Source: Moritella marina ATCC 15381
GTDB taxonomy: Bacteria; Pseudomonadota; Gammaproteobacteria; Enterobacterales; Moritellaceae
Assembly (NCBI RefSeq): GCF_008931805.1
Contig: NZ_CP044399.1
Span: forward strand, 310,001-374,000
Length of the DNA: 64,000 nucleotides
Direction: 5' to 3'
Shown here piece by piece: positions 37,767 through 46,881 of this stretch. A program made the translations under genes and the position numbers. The notes beneath the pieces were generated by a model, which worked only from the letters and a program-made list of their open reading frames with translations, ran no database searches and was not told the origin of the DNA. Position 1 is the first letter of the stretch. Every line of letters begins with the position of its first letter.

Positions 37767-38975
37767 ATGCTCACTACATTACCAGTCAAACGTCAGTTAC
37801 TAATGCAATGCCAATTATCTAAGCCACGACAATTCAAACTATCGCTTAAACTGTCAGGGATAATACTGGCAACGAGTTTATTTTCGGGCTGTGCCACCTT
37901 GTCCGAGTTTACCGATAATCGCGATAGCTTTACACTGTCAGCCGCTGACTCAGAAGAAATGAACGCGGTAAATGCTGCAATGAATGCGGTAGAGATATTG
38001 TATCAACGCGGTAATAAACAAGATCTTGCTTATTACGCACCCAGTAATTTTGGACTTGCGTTAAATAAACGTGAGAAATTGCTGAGCATGTATGAGAATT
38101 ATTCACCGAGTGGCGGTAGCTGGTTTTCAAGTTCGGGCAGTGAAGATATTGAAACCGAGTCAGAACTGTTTGTGCAACGTATGAATAAAGCATTTCAAGC
38201 TAAACTCCTTACTGAACCGTTATTAGTGGTGATGCGTGATCATGATGAATTTATTCAAAGCATTGATGTTGATGGTTTTGAAGATCGCGTTGGTAAATTG
38301 CGTAATTCGACGACTAAGTTTGCTGCTTTAATTGAGAGTCGCGGCACGGGATTAGGCCTAGAGCATCAAAAAGTAAAGTTAGAGCGTGATTATAAGAGTC
38401 TTGAAGTCGATATGATAAAACGTAAAGTCCTGCGTTTACCAACATCTGAGTTTAATTCATTAGATCAGGAACTTGTGCCTGAAAGCTATAATAAAGCTTT
38501 AAATGCATTATATAGTTTAGAGCGCTTAGTTGAAAAAGATCCTCGTGATAATACGGCAATCCAACGGCAGTTAAACAATACCTACATTCAAATAAAACAA
38601 GCGGCGAGTATTGCTAAAGAAGTTGTCTGGGTTAAATCAAGAATTGAAACATCGGCAGAACGCGTTGTGATCAATTATCGTGACCACCTAAGTTCATTGA
38701 ACAGTTATTTAGGGACGGAAGAGTTAACCGCATTGGATTTTCAGTCACAGGTGAGTGGTATCAAAGATGCTGTGGCATCGAAAATTTCACAGAAAGATGA
38801 AGATAAAATGCGTAAAGACCAAAATTTACGTCGCCAACTTGCAGAGCTAGGTCGTTTGTTAACGGGCCAAGACATGAGTAAATACAGCATTGCTCAGCAG
38901 ATCGATAATCTTATTTTTGCGGCGCGCTCATTGGTTGATGAAAGTATGGATGCACCGCTGGCGCAACGATACTGA
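37767..38975 (+). CDS. Predicted lipoprotein, helical, unknown function
   Basis: I do not recognise this 402-residue protein. A long basic N-region leads to a hydrophobic segment and the lipobox-like LFSGC (about residues 36-40), so it is probably a lipoprotein. The mature part is mostly helical with repeated basic/acidic heptads (for example ERDYKSLEVDMIKRK). ATG 37767 follows AAAGGA at a good distance; two ATGs lie just upstream and a Met further in would give a more ordinary signal length. Confidence 0.6.
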   Translation: MLTTLPVKRQLLMQCQLSKPRQFKLSLKLSGIILATSLFSGCATLSEFTDNRDSFTLSAADSEEMNAVNAAMNAVEILYQRGNKQDLAYYAPSNFGLALNKREKLLSMYENYSPSGGSWFSSSGSEDIETESELFVQRMNKAFQAKLLTEPLLVVMRDHDEFIQSIDVDGFEDRVGKLRNSTTKFAALIESRGTGLGLEHQKVKLERDYKSLEVDMIKRKVLRLPTSEFNSLDQELVPESYNKALNALYSLERLVEKDPRDNTAIQRQLNNTYIQIKQAASIAKEVVWVKSRIETSAERVVINYRDHLSSLNSYLGTEELTALDFQSQVSGIKDAVASKISQKDEDKMRKDQNLRRQLAELGRLLTGQDMSKYSIAQQIDNLIFAARSLVDESMDAPLAQRY

Positions 38976-38976
38976 T

Positions 38977-39021
38977 TTTCAAGATGAACACTGCGATATA
39001 AGTCAGACGTTCATCTTGAAA
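38977..39021. repeat. 13-bp inverted repeat after the lipoprotein gene
   Basis: TTTCAAGATGAAC (38977-38989) and its exact complement (39009-39021) enclose 19 bases. It begins two bases past the lipoprotein stop codon and may act as a terminator or 3' stabiliser, although no T-run follows. Confidence 0.55.
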
Positions 39022-39030
39022 TTGCATCAT

Positions 39031-39110
39031 TCTATTAATAATGTCAGTACTCTTTCAATAACGACAGCTCTTCATCAATAATGACAAAACGCGATCAATA
39101 ATTACAGGGC
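39031..39110. repeat. Four imperfect 20-bp tandem repeats
   Basis: Blocks 39031-39050, 39051-39070, 39071-39090 and 39091-39110 share the pattern TCxxTCAATAATGACAGxxC with an exact 20-base period. The core AATAA/AACGA/AATGA/AATTA part is best kept. The last block overlaps the 3' end of yeaD. Two helical turns per unit would put each unit on the same DNA face. Confidence 0.6.
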
Positions 39111-39989
39111 TGTCACACTGAGTCTAGTTGTCAGTGTATGACTTTTCCCTGGTGCAACCGTCACTGCCTTCTTACCTATAATGGCAGGTTCTAAACAGAA
39201 CATAGTTTGGTAACCGTCATCGGGCATATCTACAAATGCTTTAGCACCTACTTGCCAAGGGTTCCAAACGACCATTGCATTATTCCCCTCGTTATTGATA
39301 TCAAGCTTACGCTGAAATAGATTATCTTCTAAGGTAATTGTCGAAGCTGGATGTTCACAAATAATATCCACATCACCGGTTAATACACGCGGTACTGGAT
39401 TTTGATTATCTAAACCATGTACTTGTACTGCATCGGGCTGCGAAATTTGCAAGTAACTGTGTAATGCACAGCCATAGTCAAAGCTGGTATTGCCTGTATT
39501 TGATGTCGTGAGGTTAATTGTTAACGACTCACTGATAATGAACTCGGCGATGAGATTAAAGTCATGCGGCCATAATCTTTTCATTTCAGGGCTTGATGTT
39601 AGCTGTAAACGCAGTGTACAAGTGTCGTTATCACTGTGAGTATCGAGTAATTGCCAATGGTTATTACGTGCAAAGCCGTGAGATGGGTAGTCTTTAGTTT
39701 GTGCAAGAGGTTGTACCGTTGGGCTTTCATTTGCTGGACCAAACCAAGGCCAGCAGATAGGTACGCCACCACGGATCGCTTTTACACCATTAAAAATAGC
39801 ATTATCACTCATCCAGATCACTGGTGCTGAATTTGCAGGGGTAAAGCTAAGCAGGTGAGCTCCAAATAAGCTGATACGTGCAACCGCTTTAGGATGCGTA
39901 ATATGCAGGTATTTAAGGCCGTTACTTGTGACTAACTGAATGTGTTCAGTTAACTTGATTTGATCTGTGATTGTATCGCGATATGACAT
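39102..39989 (-). CDS. yeaD: D-hexose-6-phosphate mutarotase YeaD
   Basis: Aldose-1-epimerase-family enzyme interconverting alpha and beta glucose 6-phosphate. The 295-residue protein shows the family core ARISLFGAHLLSFTP, IRGGVPICWPWFGP, SHGFARNNHW (catalytic His) and MFCLEPA (catalytic Glu). GGGGA precedes the ATG. It lies downstream of gapA as in E. coli, but an intrinsic terminator lies between them, so it may rely on read-through or a promoter of its own. Confidence 0.9.
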   Translation of the reverse strand: MSYRDTITDQIKLTEHIQLVTSNGLKYLHITHPKAVARISLFGAHLLSFTPANSAPVIWMSDNAIFNGVKAIRGGVPICWPWFGPANESPTVQPLAQTKDYPSHGFARNNHWQLLDTHSDNDTCTLRLQLTSSPEMKRLWPHDFNLIAEFIISESLTINLTTSNTGNTSFDYGCALHSYLQISQPDAVQVHGLDNQNPVPRVLTGDVDIICEHPASTITLEDNLFQRKLDINNEGNNAMVVWNPWQVGAKAFVDMPDDGYQTMFCLEPAIIGKKAVTVAPGKSHTLTTRLSVTAL

Positions 39990-40005
39990 AAAGTCCCCAA
40001 CATAG

Positions 40006-40031
40006 AAAAGGCGACCTGATGGTCGCCTTTA
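40006..40031 (-). terminator. Terminator between gapA and yeaD
   Basis: A ten-base-pair stem AAAGGCGACC/GGTCGCCTTT with an ATCA loop on the minus strand, followed by TTTTC. It lies about 45 bases after the gapA stop and 16 bases ahead of the yeaD start. Confidence 0.8.
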
Positions 40032-40073
40032 GCATTATAAATCAATTAACTTAGATTATTTAATCTAGTTTGA

Positions 40074-41087
40074 TTATTTAGCGCTCATAAGTAGGATAGC
40101 GTTATCTAACATACGGTTAGAGAAGCCCCACTCGTTGTCGTACCAAGACATAACTTTAACAAGTTTACCTTGAACTTTAGTTTGAGTCGCATCAAAGTTA
40201 GATGTGTGTGCATCGTGGTTGAAATCGATTGAAACTAGTGGTTCGTTATTAACAGCTAGTGCACGCGCTAGGATTGGATCCGCAGCTACTGCATCAGTGA
40301 TAAGTTGGTTGATTTCTTCAGGAGAAGTATCACGGCCAGCTTCAAAAGTAAGGTCAACTAGAGATACGTTGATTGTTGGTACACGTACCGCCATACCTTG
40401 GAATTTACCTTGTAGTTCTGGAACTACTAGGCCAACTGCTGCTGCTGCACCAGTGCTTGTTGGGATCATGTTCATTGCCGCTGCACGTGCGCGGTATAGA
40501 TCTGAGTGATAAACATCTGATAGACGTTGGTCATTTGTGTAAGCATGGATAGTCGTCATCATGCCGTTAACGATACCAACGTTGTCGTTTAAGATTTTAG
40601 CAATTGGAGCTAGGCAGTTAGTAGTACATGAAGCGTTTGAAACAACAGTCATGTCAGCAGTGATTTCGTCTTGGTTAACACCGTAAACGATAGTTGCATC
40701 TACATCTTTACCTGGTGCAGAGATAAGTACTTTCTTAGCGCCTGCATCAAGGTGTACTTGACATGCAGTTTTGCTTGCGAAGATACCAGTACATTCTAGT
40801 ACTACGTCAACGCCTAATTCAGCCCAAGGTAAATCTTTCGGGTTGCGTTCAGAGAAAGTCTTGATACGGTCGCCGTTGATGATTAGTGCTTCAGCATCAA
40901 AATCAACAGTACCTGGGAAACGACCGTGTGCAGTATCATATTTAGTTAGGTGAGCGTTGATTTTTGAATCACCTAGGTCGTTGATTGCAACGATTTCTAG
41001 ATCTTGTTCTTTACCACCTTCGTAGAATGCACGAAGTACGTTTCTGCCGATTCGACCATAACCATTGATTGCTACTTTAATTGTCAT
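40074..41087 (-). CDS. gapA: Glyceraldehyde-3-phosphate dehydrogenase, type I
   Basis: NAD-dependent glycolytic enzyme of 337 residues. The NAD-binding [13 protein letters not shown] is at the N-terminus, the catalytic Cys154 lies in [10 protein letters not shown], and the C-terminal [18 protein letters not shown] is complete. Codon use is strongly biased, as expected for high expression. A second, longer GAPDH is encoded at 44244. The upstream region has a short palindrome TTGTAAATTTACAA. Confidence 0.96.
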   Translation of the reverse strand: MTIKVAINGYGRIGRNVLRAFYEGGKEQDLEIVAINDLGDSKINAHLTKYDTAHGRFPGTVDFDAEALIINGDRIKTFSERNPKDLPWAELGVDVVLECTGIFASKTACQVHLDAGAKKVLISAPGKDVDATIVYGVNQDEITADMTVVSNASCTTNCLAPIAKILNDNVGIVNGMMTTIHAYTNDQRLSDVYHSDLYRARAAAMNMIPTSTGAAAAVGLVVPELQGKFQGMAVRVPTINVSLVDLTFEAGRDTSPEEINQLITDAVAADPILARALAVNNEPLVSIDFNHDAHTSNFDATQTKVQGKLVKVMSWYDNEWGFSNRMLDNAILLMSAK

Positions 41088-41630
41088 AACTTGTATCCAT
41101 TAAATTAAATGTAAGTTTGAATTAATAATCTTGCTTGGTTGTAAATTTACAAGATTTTGATAAAAAGACAAGAATAAATACCAAAATGTATGCGTTGAAT
41201 CACAAAATGTTGCAAATTTACGAAAATAAACTGATTTGGGTCACTTTTGACTATTTATTTGTTCTATTTATTACGAGTTTTTGCAAAAACTAAATAACCG
41301 AGATCACAAATTAAGATAATTAACGGCTATGTTGGCATGAATATTTCCCTGTGACGTGATTTAGTTTCACCTGAATGTAGTTTTAGTTCTGACTAAGTGT
41401 TTTATTTTTATCGTATTTTTAAATTTAAAAATTAAATCAGGATAATTTGTTTAAATCATACCAATATTCGCTTTCATGGAGTATAGACAAGGATGGCGTA
41501 TCGACAACATGTAAAAACGATCAAGCATTCGGGAATACACAAGATGACGAGCCTATTCTGATGTCCGGTGATCTCGCATCTTGATATTGATTCGGTATAA
41601 TAGCGCTAGGTTCACTATTTAAGGTGTCAA
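41088..41630. promoter_or_regulatory. Long divergent region gapA/MalQ-like gene
   Basis: This 543-base stretch has no convincing ORF. It is AT-rich and should hold the gapA promoter. The perfect palindrome TTGTAAATTTACAA at 41139-41152 lies 52-65 bases upstream of the gapA ATG, a suitable place for an operator. I looked for a HexR-like site (TGTAAT-W-ATTACA) and found no good match; this palindrome is three bases too short. Confidence 0.4.
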
Positions 41631-42953
41631 ATGACAGCACAACATATTCTGCAATTAGGCCAAATGCTTGGTCTTAGCTGCACTGAATTAAATGCCAATG
41701 GCGATGAGCAAGCGTTACCTATTACGTTAGTTACACAAGCATTGGCTGATTTTGGTTTTACAGATGAGTTAGCGCTAAAACTAGAAGAAGAAATTAAGCA
41801 ATTTTGGTTACGTGCATTACCTCCCGTTATGATTGCGGATGAGTCGGCAATGATACAATTTGATCTGCACTTGCCGATTGAATTTGTGACTGAAGATTTA
41901 ATCTGGGAAGTAAGAGCAAACCAAGTTGTTATTGAAACAGGTGAATTTACGCCAATCGAATGGTCGTTAAATGGTATTTATCATTTACACGATATGGAAA
42001 TGCAAAGCTATCAAATCAGCCTTGAGCAGCCGCTCGCGGTGGGTAGTTATCACTTAGTGATCCTTGACCAGGGGAGTGAAGAACCGTTAGGCGAAAGTTG
42101 GATCGTTAATCCACCTGCGACTTTAACGCCAACTATTGTTACTGCATTGCCGACGAAAACGACAGCGTTACCAACAACAGAATCTGTGCTGAACCAGTTA
42201 TTGACTTATACGCAGCCTAGTTTAGCGACTACCGTTATAACGGGTTCTACTCCACTTGTACAACAATTACAGCAGCAGTTTAATCACGATAAAGAACAGG
42301 CTGAATTTGCCTTAACGTTGAAGACTGTCATTGCTGGCGCTTCACCGCTGCAAACGTATTTAGCACAATACTTAACTGCTTATGCTACTGACGGGCTAAC
42401 AGCGACACACCAAGAAACACAAACCGTTGAATGGCAAGCTGCACACAGTGATGGCTATGCATTTTACTTATGGCTTGTAGTGACGGCCAATAATACGTTG
42501 ACTGGTAAGGCATCATTACGCAGTATGGATTTTGCGATTGACGCCGCAAATACCGGTTCATTTGCTCACTGGTTGTTAGCTGACTATCAATTAGCACATT
42601 GTCAGCTCGATAACGTATTGGCAGGTGTTGTTGATCAAGGTACCGTAAATCATGGCATTAACAGCTACAAGTTACGTCAAGATGGCTATGCTGCATTCCG
42701 TGCTTTAGTTGATTTCACCACTATGCAATCTGCGGGACTTTTACTTAATCAGCCGTTATCGATTATGCAGCAGTGGTTAACTATTGGTGACGCCGGCATT
42801 TGGCAGAATCATGAATTCAATGAATTGCTCAGTATTATTCTATTGAGCTGTGAGCGTCATGCTTGTGCTTGTTATTACCAAGCGGATGACGAATTGCCTG
42901 CAGAGCTAACGGCTTATTTAGACGCGCGTGGTATTCAACCGTTATCCCTGTAG
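41631..42953 (+). CDS. Degenerate 4-alpha-glucanotransferase-like protein (GH77 pseudoenzyme)
   Basis: A 440-residue protein that aligns by eye with E. coli MalQ in three blocks. The N-terminal block matches QMLGLSCTELNANGDEQAL with the MalQ start; the next matches LPPVMI...GSYHLVILD with the MalQ beta domain; the C-terminal block matches GYAAFRALVDFTTMQSAG, LLSIILLSCERHAC and YLDARGI. The MalQ nucleophile motif RIDHV reads LLNQP (Asp to Asn at 373), the acid/base GEDLG reads YQADD (Glu to Gln at 417), and the chain ends before the third catalytic Asp. The middle, where MalQ has WGACVQLYTLR..WGIGDF, is not recognisable. The frame is intact over 440 codons. It is likely a non-catalytic glucan-binding or regulatory protein. 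Confidence 0.7.
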   Translation: MTAQHILQLGQMLGLSCTELNANGDEQALPITLVTQALADFGFTDELALKLEEEIKQFWLRALPPVMIADESAMIQFDLHLPIEFVTEDLIWEVRANQVVIETGEFTPIEWSLNGIYHLHDMEMQSYQISLEQPLAVGSYHLVILDQGSEEPLGESWIVNPPATLTPTIVTALPTKTTALPTTESVLNQLLTYTQPSLATTVITGSTPLVQQLQQQFNHDKEQAEFALTLKTVIAGASPLQTYLAQYLTAYATDGLTATHQETQTVEWQAAHSDGYAFYLWLVVTANNTLTGKASLRSMDFAIDAANTGSFAHWLLADYQLAHCQLDNVLAGVVDQGTVNHGINSYKLRQDGYAAFRALVDFTTMQSAGLLLNQPLSIMQQWLTIGDAGIWQNHEFNELLSIILLSCERHACACYYQADDELPAELTAYLDARGIQPLSL

Positions 42954-42987
42954 TGGTGTTTAACTGTAAATGGGTTTTATCGTTAGA

Positions 42988-43824
42988 TTAAAGCCCTGCG
43001 ACTGATCGCATTTGTGTATAGCGGTCAGTCGTAAATTCTTGCTCTGCTATTTGCTCTGCCACTGTGACGGCTAAAACATCTAAACGGCGTCGTTCGCTTG
43101 GTGTTATTTTATGCTTGTTAAACAGACCTAGATTTATATTTTCCACATCAGAATGCATCGCTACTTGCGACCATAGATAAGCCAGTGCGTAATCTCTTTT
43201 ATGCATGTAGGCTGTAATAATGGCGTAGAGCAGTTTGGTGGTCATATCGCTGCTATGCTCGCTAATCAGGCTTATCCCTTTGAGTAAATTAGCGATCGCT
43301 TTATCGTTCTTGTTATCGTAAATATTAGCAATAGCGAAATACAGCGCCGGATCATCGAAATGTTGCTGCTTCGATAAGGCGATAAAACGTTGTTTCGATT
43401 GTTCGTTGTTGTGTGCAACCCAGTGGTAATTGAGTATATAAGGGTTGTTACTTGTCAGTGTTTTATTTTCCAAGGCGAGTAATTCATCGTACGTACTCAG
43501 CATGGCTGCTACCCGTTGTGTTTTTAATTCAGGGTGTGTTCTTGGTTCGATTAGCGCGGCTATTTTAATACATTCTTGAAAATCATTAAGTGCGGTTAAT
43601 AACCTATACTGTGCTTGGTCATTGGTATTTTCTTTAACAGTGAAGCGTTGGGTGATTAACTCGTTTCTTTCTGCCTGACACCATTCATCGGTATTCAAAT
43701 CGGCACACATCGTCTTGTCATTTCCACAAATAGTCGCCACATTGTCAGGGGCGTCACAGGCGATGAGTAAACTTGTTACGGCTACAGTCGAAATTAACCG
43801 ATGAATAAAGCGAATACCATGCAT
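42988..43824 (-). CDS. DUF2989 lipoprotein
   Basis: A 278-residue predicted lipoprotein with lipobox LIAC (residues 20-23). The start of the mature chain (CGNDKTMCADLNTDEWCQAERNELI) has the Cys and Trp pattern of DUF2989 proteins, found in vibrios, shewanellas and relatives. The rest is helical with TPR-like stretches (DDPALYFAIANIYDNKND). The function is unknown. It is convergent with the MalQ-like gene and divergent from the second GAPDH gene. Confidence 0.78.
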   Translation of the reverse strand: MHGIRFIHRLISTVAVTSLLIACDAPDNVATICGNDKTMCADLNTDEWCQAERNELITQRFTVKENTNDQAQYRLLTALNDFQECIKIAALIEPRTHPELKTQRVAAMLSTYDELLALENKTLTSNNPYILNYHWVAHNNEQSKQRFIALSKQQHFDDPALYFAIANIYDNKNDKAIANLLKGISLISEHSSDMTTKLLYAIITAYMHKRDYALAYLWSQVAMHSDVENINLGLFNKHKITPSERRRLDVLAVTVAEQIAEQEFTTDRYTQMRSVAGL

Positions 43825-44243
43825 AACATTAAGACTTAAATAGAAGATGCGGAAACCCTATCATAGATTTGCTCACACTTCTAATGGGTGAGATAGAGAG
43901 GAGTTCAAAGTCTCAATTTTGCCGTTGGATTTAATGATATCACCTGCTTTCTTTATGATTTATCCATTGTCGTTGAAATATTGGTTTATGGTTGAGCCAG
44001 TAAATACTTCGGTTATAAAATGAGCAAGCGCAAAAAGTGAAAGTGTTCCTATTTCATTGTTAAATATTTGTGTTTTGAATGAAAGTCGAAAAGTAAAAAA
44101 AGACCTAATTCACATGATTAATTGGTAAGTTAGCGGTTATTTTTGTATGATTAAGCTATCAAATTGATTGAATGTCAGCTATTGGTTATACAGCTGTTAT
44201 TTTAATGTTTCTTACATGTAGTTGTGATTAAAAGGGAAAAGAG
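43825..44243. promoter_or_regulatory. Divergent region DUF2989/second GAPDH with promoter
   Basis: In this 419-base gap TTGATT (44164-44169), a 17-base spacer and TATACA (44187-44192) form a plausible sigma-70 promoter about 50 bases before the second GAPDH start. AAAGGGAAAAGAG is its ribosome site. I see nothing else clear in the stretch. Confidence 0.45.
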
Positions 44244-45671
44244 ATGCCATCTGAAAGTCATTTATTGAATTGGCAAGAGAGCCAAGAACTCGCAGAGTCT
44301 ATGCTACCGTTGCTAGGAAAGTTGTATCGTAATAAAGGCGTTGAGGTATTAATTTATGGCCGCCCATTACAAAATGCAACCGCAATTGATCTTCAAAAAG
44401 CACACCGCGTAGTTAAGCGTCATGAAGGCCGTATTTTACGTTTCACTGAAACTTTCCCATTACTACAAGTCATCAGTGAACTACCGATTAGTAACGCTCA
44501 AATTGATATAGGCCGTTTGGCTGTTCGCTATTGGGGCGAAAACGAAGATTCTACTGGTATCGACGCATTCTTACGTGCTGAATTAGCACCTGCATTAAAT
44601 AGCGATAAGCCAGCTGAACCTCGTGATGTCGTCCTGTACGGTTTTGGTCGTATCGGGCGTCTACTTGCACGTCTACTTGTTGATAAAACAGGTGAGAGCA
44701 ACTTATTACGTTTACGTGCAATTGTTGTACGTGGCGGTCCTGGTGATATTGAAAAACGCGCATCGCTATTACGCCGTGATTCAGTACATGGTCAGTTCAA
44801 TGGCACAATTGATATTGATGAAGAAAACAATGCCATCATTGCTAATGGTACTTATATCAAGATCCTTTATTCAAACGGACCTGATCAAATTGATTACGCT
44901 GCACATGATATTCACAATGCGTTAGTTGTTGATAACACGGGTATCTGGCGTGATACTGACGGCCTAGGTCTGCATTTGAAAGCACCTGGCGCAGCAAAAG
45001 TATTATTAACGGCACCGGGTAAAGGCGATATTAAAAACATCGTTTATGGCGTAAATCACACCGATATCTTACCTGAAGATAGCATCGTATCAGCAGCAAG
45101 CTGTACAACGAATGCAATCACGCCGGTGCTAAAAACAATTCAAGATGCATACGGTATTAGCAATGGTCACGTAGAGACTGTGCATTCATATACCAATGAT
45201 CAAAACTTGATTGATAACTTCCACAAAGGTGATCGTCGTGGCCGTGGCGCTGCTATGAACATGGTATTAACGTCAACTGGCGCTGCATCTGCTGTAGCAA
45301 AAGCACTACCTGCATTAAAGGGTAAGCTGACTGGTAACGCTATTCGTGTACCAACACCAAACGTATCAATGGCAATCATTAACTTAAATCTTGAAAAAGA
45401 AGTTGAAAGAGAATCTCTAAACAGCTACTTACAAGAAATGTCGTTAAGCTCACCATTACACAATCAAATCGATTTCAGCACATCGAAAGAATTAGTATCA
45501 ACAGATATGGTTGGTAGCCGTTTCTCTGGCATCGTTGATTCATTAGCAACGATTGCTGAAGGTAATCGCGCAATCTTATACGTTTGGTATGATAATGAGT
45601 TTGGTTATAGCTGTCAGGTATTACGCGTAATGCAAAAAATGGCTGGCATCGACATGCATGAATTTGCATAA
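44244..45671 (+). CDS. Glyceraldehyde-3-phosphate dehydrogenase with N-terminal extension
   Basis: A second GAPDH, 475 residues. The NAD-binding motif GFGRIGR is not at the start but at residues 133-139, after an extra domain of about 125 residues with no motif I recognise. Catalytic Cys287 is in SAASCTTNAITP, followed by VETVHSYTNDQN and the C-terminal VWYDNEFGYSCQVLRV. Long GAPDHs of this type are known in vibrios and shewanellas alongside GapA and are usually annotated only as Gap. A gluconeogenic or NADP-linked role is possible but not shown. Confidence 0.9.
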   Translation: MPSESHLLNWQESQELAESMLPLLGKLYRNKGVEVLIYGRPLQNATAIDLQKAHRVVKRHEGRILRFTETFPLLQVISELPISNAQIDIGRLAVRYWGENEDSTGIDAFLRAELAPALNSDKPAEPRDVVLYGFGRIGRLLARLLVDKTGESNLLRLRAIVVRGGPGDIEKRASLLRRDSVHGQFNGTIDIDEENNAIIANGTYIKILYSNGPDQIDYAAHDIHNALVVDNTGIWRDTDGLGLHLKAPGAAKVLLTAPGKGDIKNIVYGVNHTDILPEDSIVSAASCTTNAITPVLKTIQDAYGISNGHVETVHSYTNDQNLIDNFHKGDRRGRGAAMNMVLTSTGAASAVAKALPALKGKLTGNAIRVPTPNVSMAIINLNLEKEVERESLNSYLQEMSLSSPLHNQIDFSTSKELVSTDMVGSRFSGIVDSLATIAEGNRAILYVWYDNEFGYSCQVLRVMQKMAGIDMHEFA

Positions 45672-45736
45672 GCTAAGCGTTTATTAAGGCTGTTTATTGA
45701 GGGTTATCATTAACAAGCCCGAATAGAATGTCTATC

Positions 45737-45762
45737 AAGGAAGCCAATTGGCTTCCTTTTTT
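45737..45762 (+). terminator. Terminator after the second GAPDH
   Basis: Stem AAGGAAGCC/GGCTTCCTT with an AATT loop and a T-run, 66 bases beyond the stop. Confidence 0.88.
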
Positions 45763-45962
45763 GTATCTAATGATTTATAGATAAAAAGTGAATCCATCGG
45801 TAATATTGCATCCGATACGCTATTTGTAGAAAGGGTCTTAACGGATTCGTAGCAAGCGGACTAGCGTTGTTGTAGTTTAAATTACGCCGTATTTATAGTA
45901 ATGTTGCCGTATATATTATTATTGTACAGGGAGTGGCCTGTGCATTAACCAAGGACGTAAAG

Positions 45963-46253
45963 ATGTCAGTTGATAAGTTACTTGAAAGCATGACGCCAGA
46001 AGTATATGAAAAGCTTAGAACGGCGGTAGAGCTAGGTAAATGGGAAAGTGGTGTGGTGTTGACGCAAGCACAAAAAGATAGCTCTCTGCAGGCTGTGATG
46101 TTGTATCAGTCACGTTTTAATACTGAACCAGAGCATTTTACAATTGGTACCGATGGTGAGATCGCAATGCTTAAAAAAGCGGTACTAAAACAGCAGTTCA
46201 GAGATAAAAAAGCAGCGCAGGAAGAAGAGATTTTACGCGTTGATGTTGAATAG
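45963..46253 (+). CDS. yeaC: YeaC family protein (DUF1315)
   Basis: A 96-residue cytoplasmic protein. MSVDKLLESMTPEVYEKLRTAVELGKW matches E. coli YeaC closely, so ATG 45963, which has AAGGA upstream, is the start; the open frame begins ten codons earlier. The C-terminus is charged and helical. YeaC has no established function. In E. coli it lies in the same gapA-yeaD region, so the linkage is retained. Confidence 0.9.
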   Translation: MSVDKLLESMTPEVYEKLRTAVELGKWESGVVLTQAQKDSSLQAVMLYQSRFNTEPEHFTIGTDGEIAMLKKAVLKQQFRDKKAAQEEEILRVDVE

Positions 46254-46280
46254 TCATTCGTTGATATTTAATGATTGCTA

Positions 46281-46322
46281 AAATAGAAATAGAAATAGAA
46301 ATAGAAATAGAAATAGAAATAG
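46281..46322. repeat. AAATAG hexamer microsatellite, seven copies
   Basis: Seven perfect copies of AAATAG run from 46281 to 46322, starting 28 bases past the yeaC stop, and end in AAAAAT. The unit is a multiple of three and the tract is outside any gene, so it cannot shift a frame; a change in copy number would alter spacing only. Confidence 0.95.
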
Positions 46323-46496
46323 AAAAATATCGGACAGTACACTTGTATCTCAAGCTGTCAGGCCATTAAGAAGTCACTTATCGATTCATTACGATTGATT
46401 TGTGGCTATCGAGTAGTGGTTATCGAATAGTAGGCTGTCTGATATGGGACGTTAATGATTAACGCTTTCATTGATAATGCAGTAAATCGTAGACCT

Positions 46497-46525
46497 AAAA
46501 AAACCAGCCTTACGCTGGTTTTTTT
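46497..46525 (-). terminator. Terminator after infA
   Basis: On the minus strand an eight-base-pair stem AAACCAGC/GCTGGTTT with a five-base loop is followed by a run of T. It lies 16 bases past the infA stop. Confidence 0.9.
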
Positions 46526-46537
46526 AGAGGCTCGTGA

Positions 46538-46771
<234 letters not shown>

Positions 46772-46881
46772 TTAATTATAGCTATATTTGACCGCAAGAT
46801 GATGCCAGATTTACAGTGGTCTGTATATATTATAGGTAAGATATTTACGTTTTATTTTTAAAACGCTTTATAATTGACTCT

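Noticed and set aside
39031-39110. CRISPR-like array at the 20-bp repeats
   Set aside because: The units are directly adjacent and imperfect, with no unique spacers and no cas genes.
41088-41630. HexR site upstream of gapA
   Set aside because: No 15-17-base TGTAAT...ATTACA match was found; the palindrome there is 14 bases with a different spacing.
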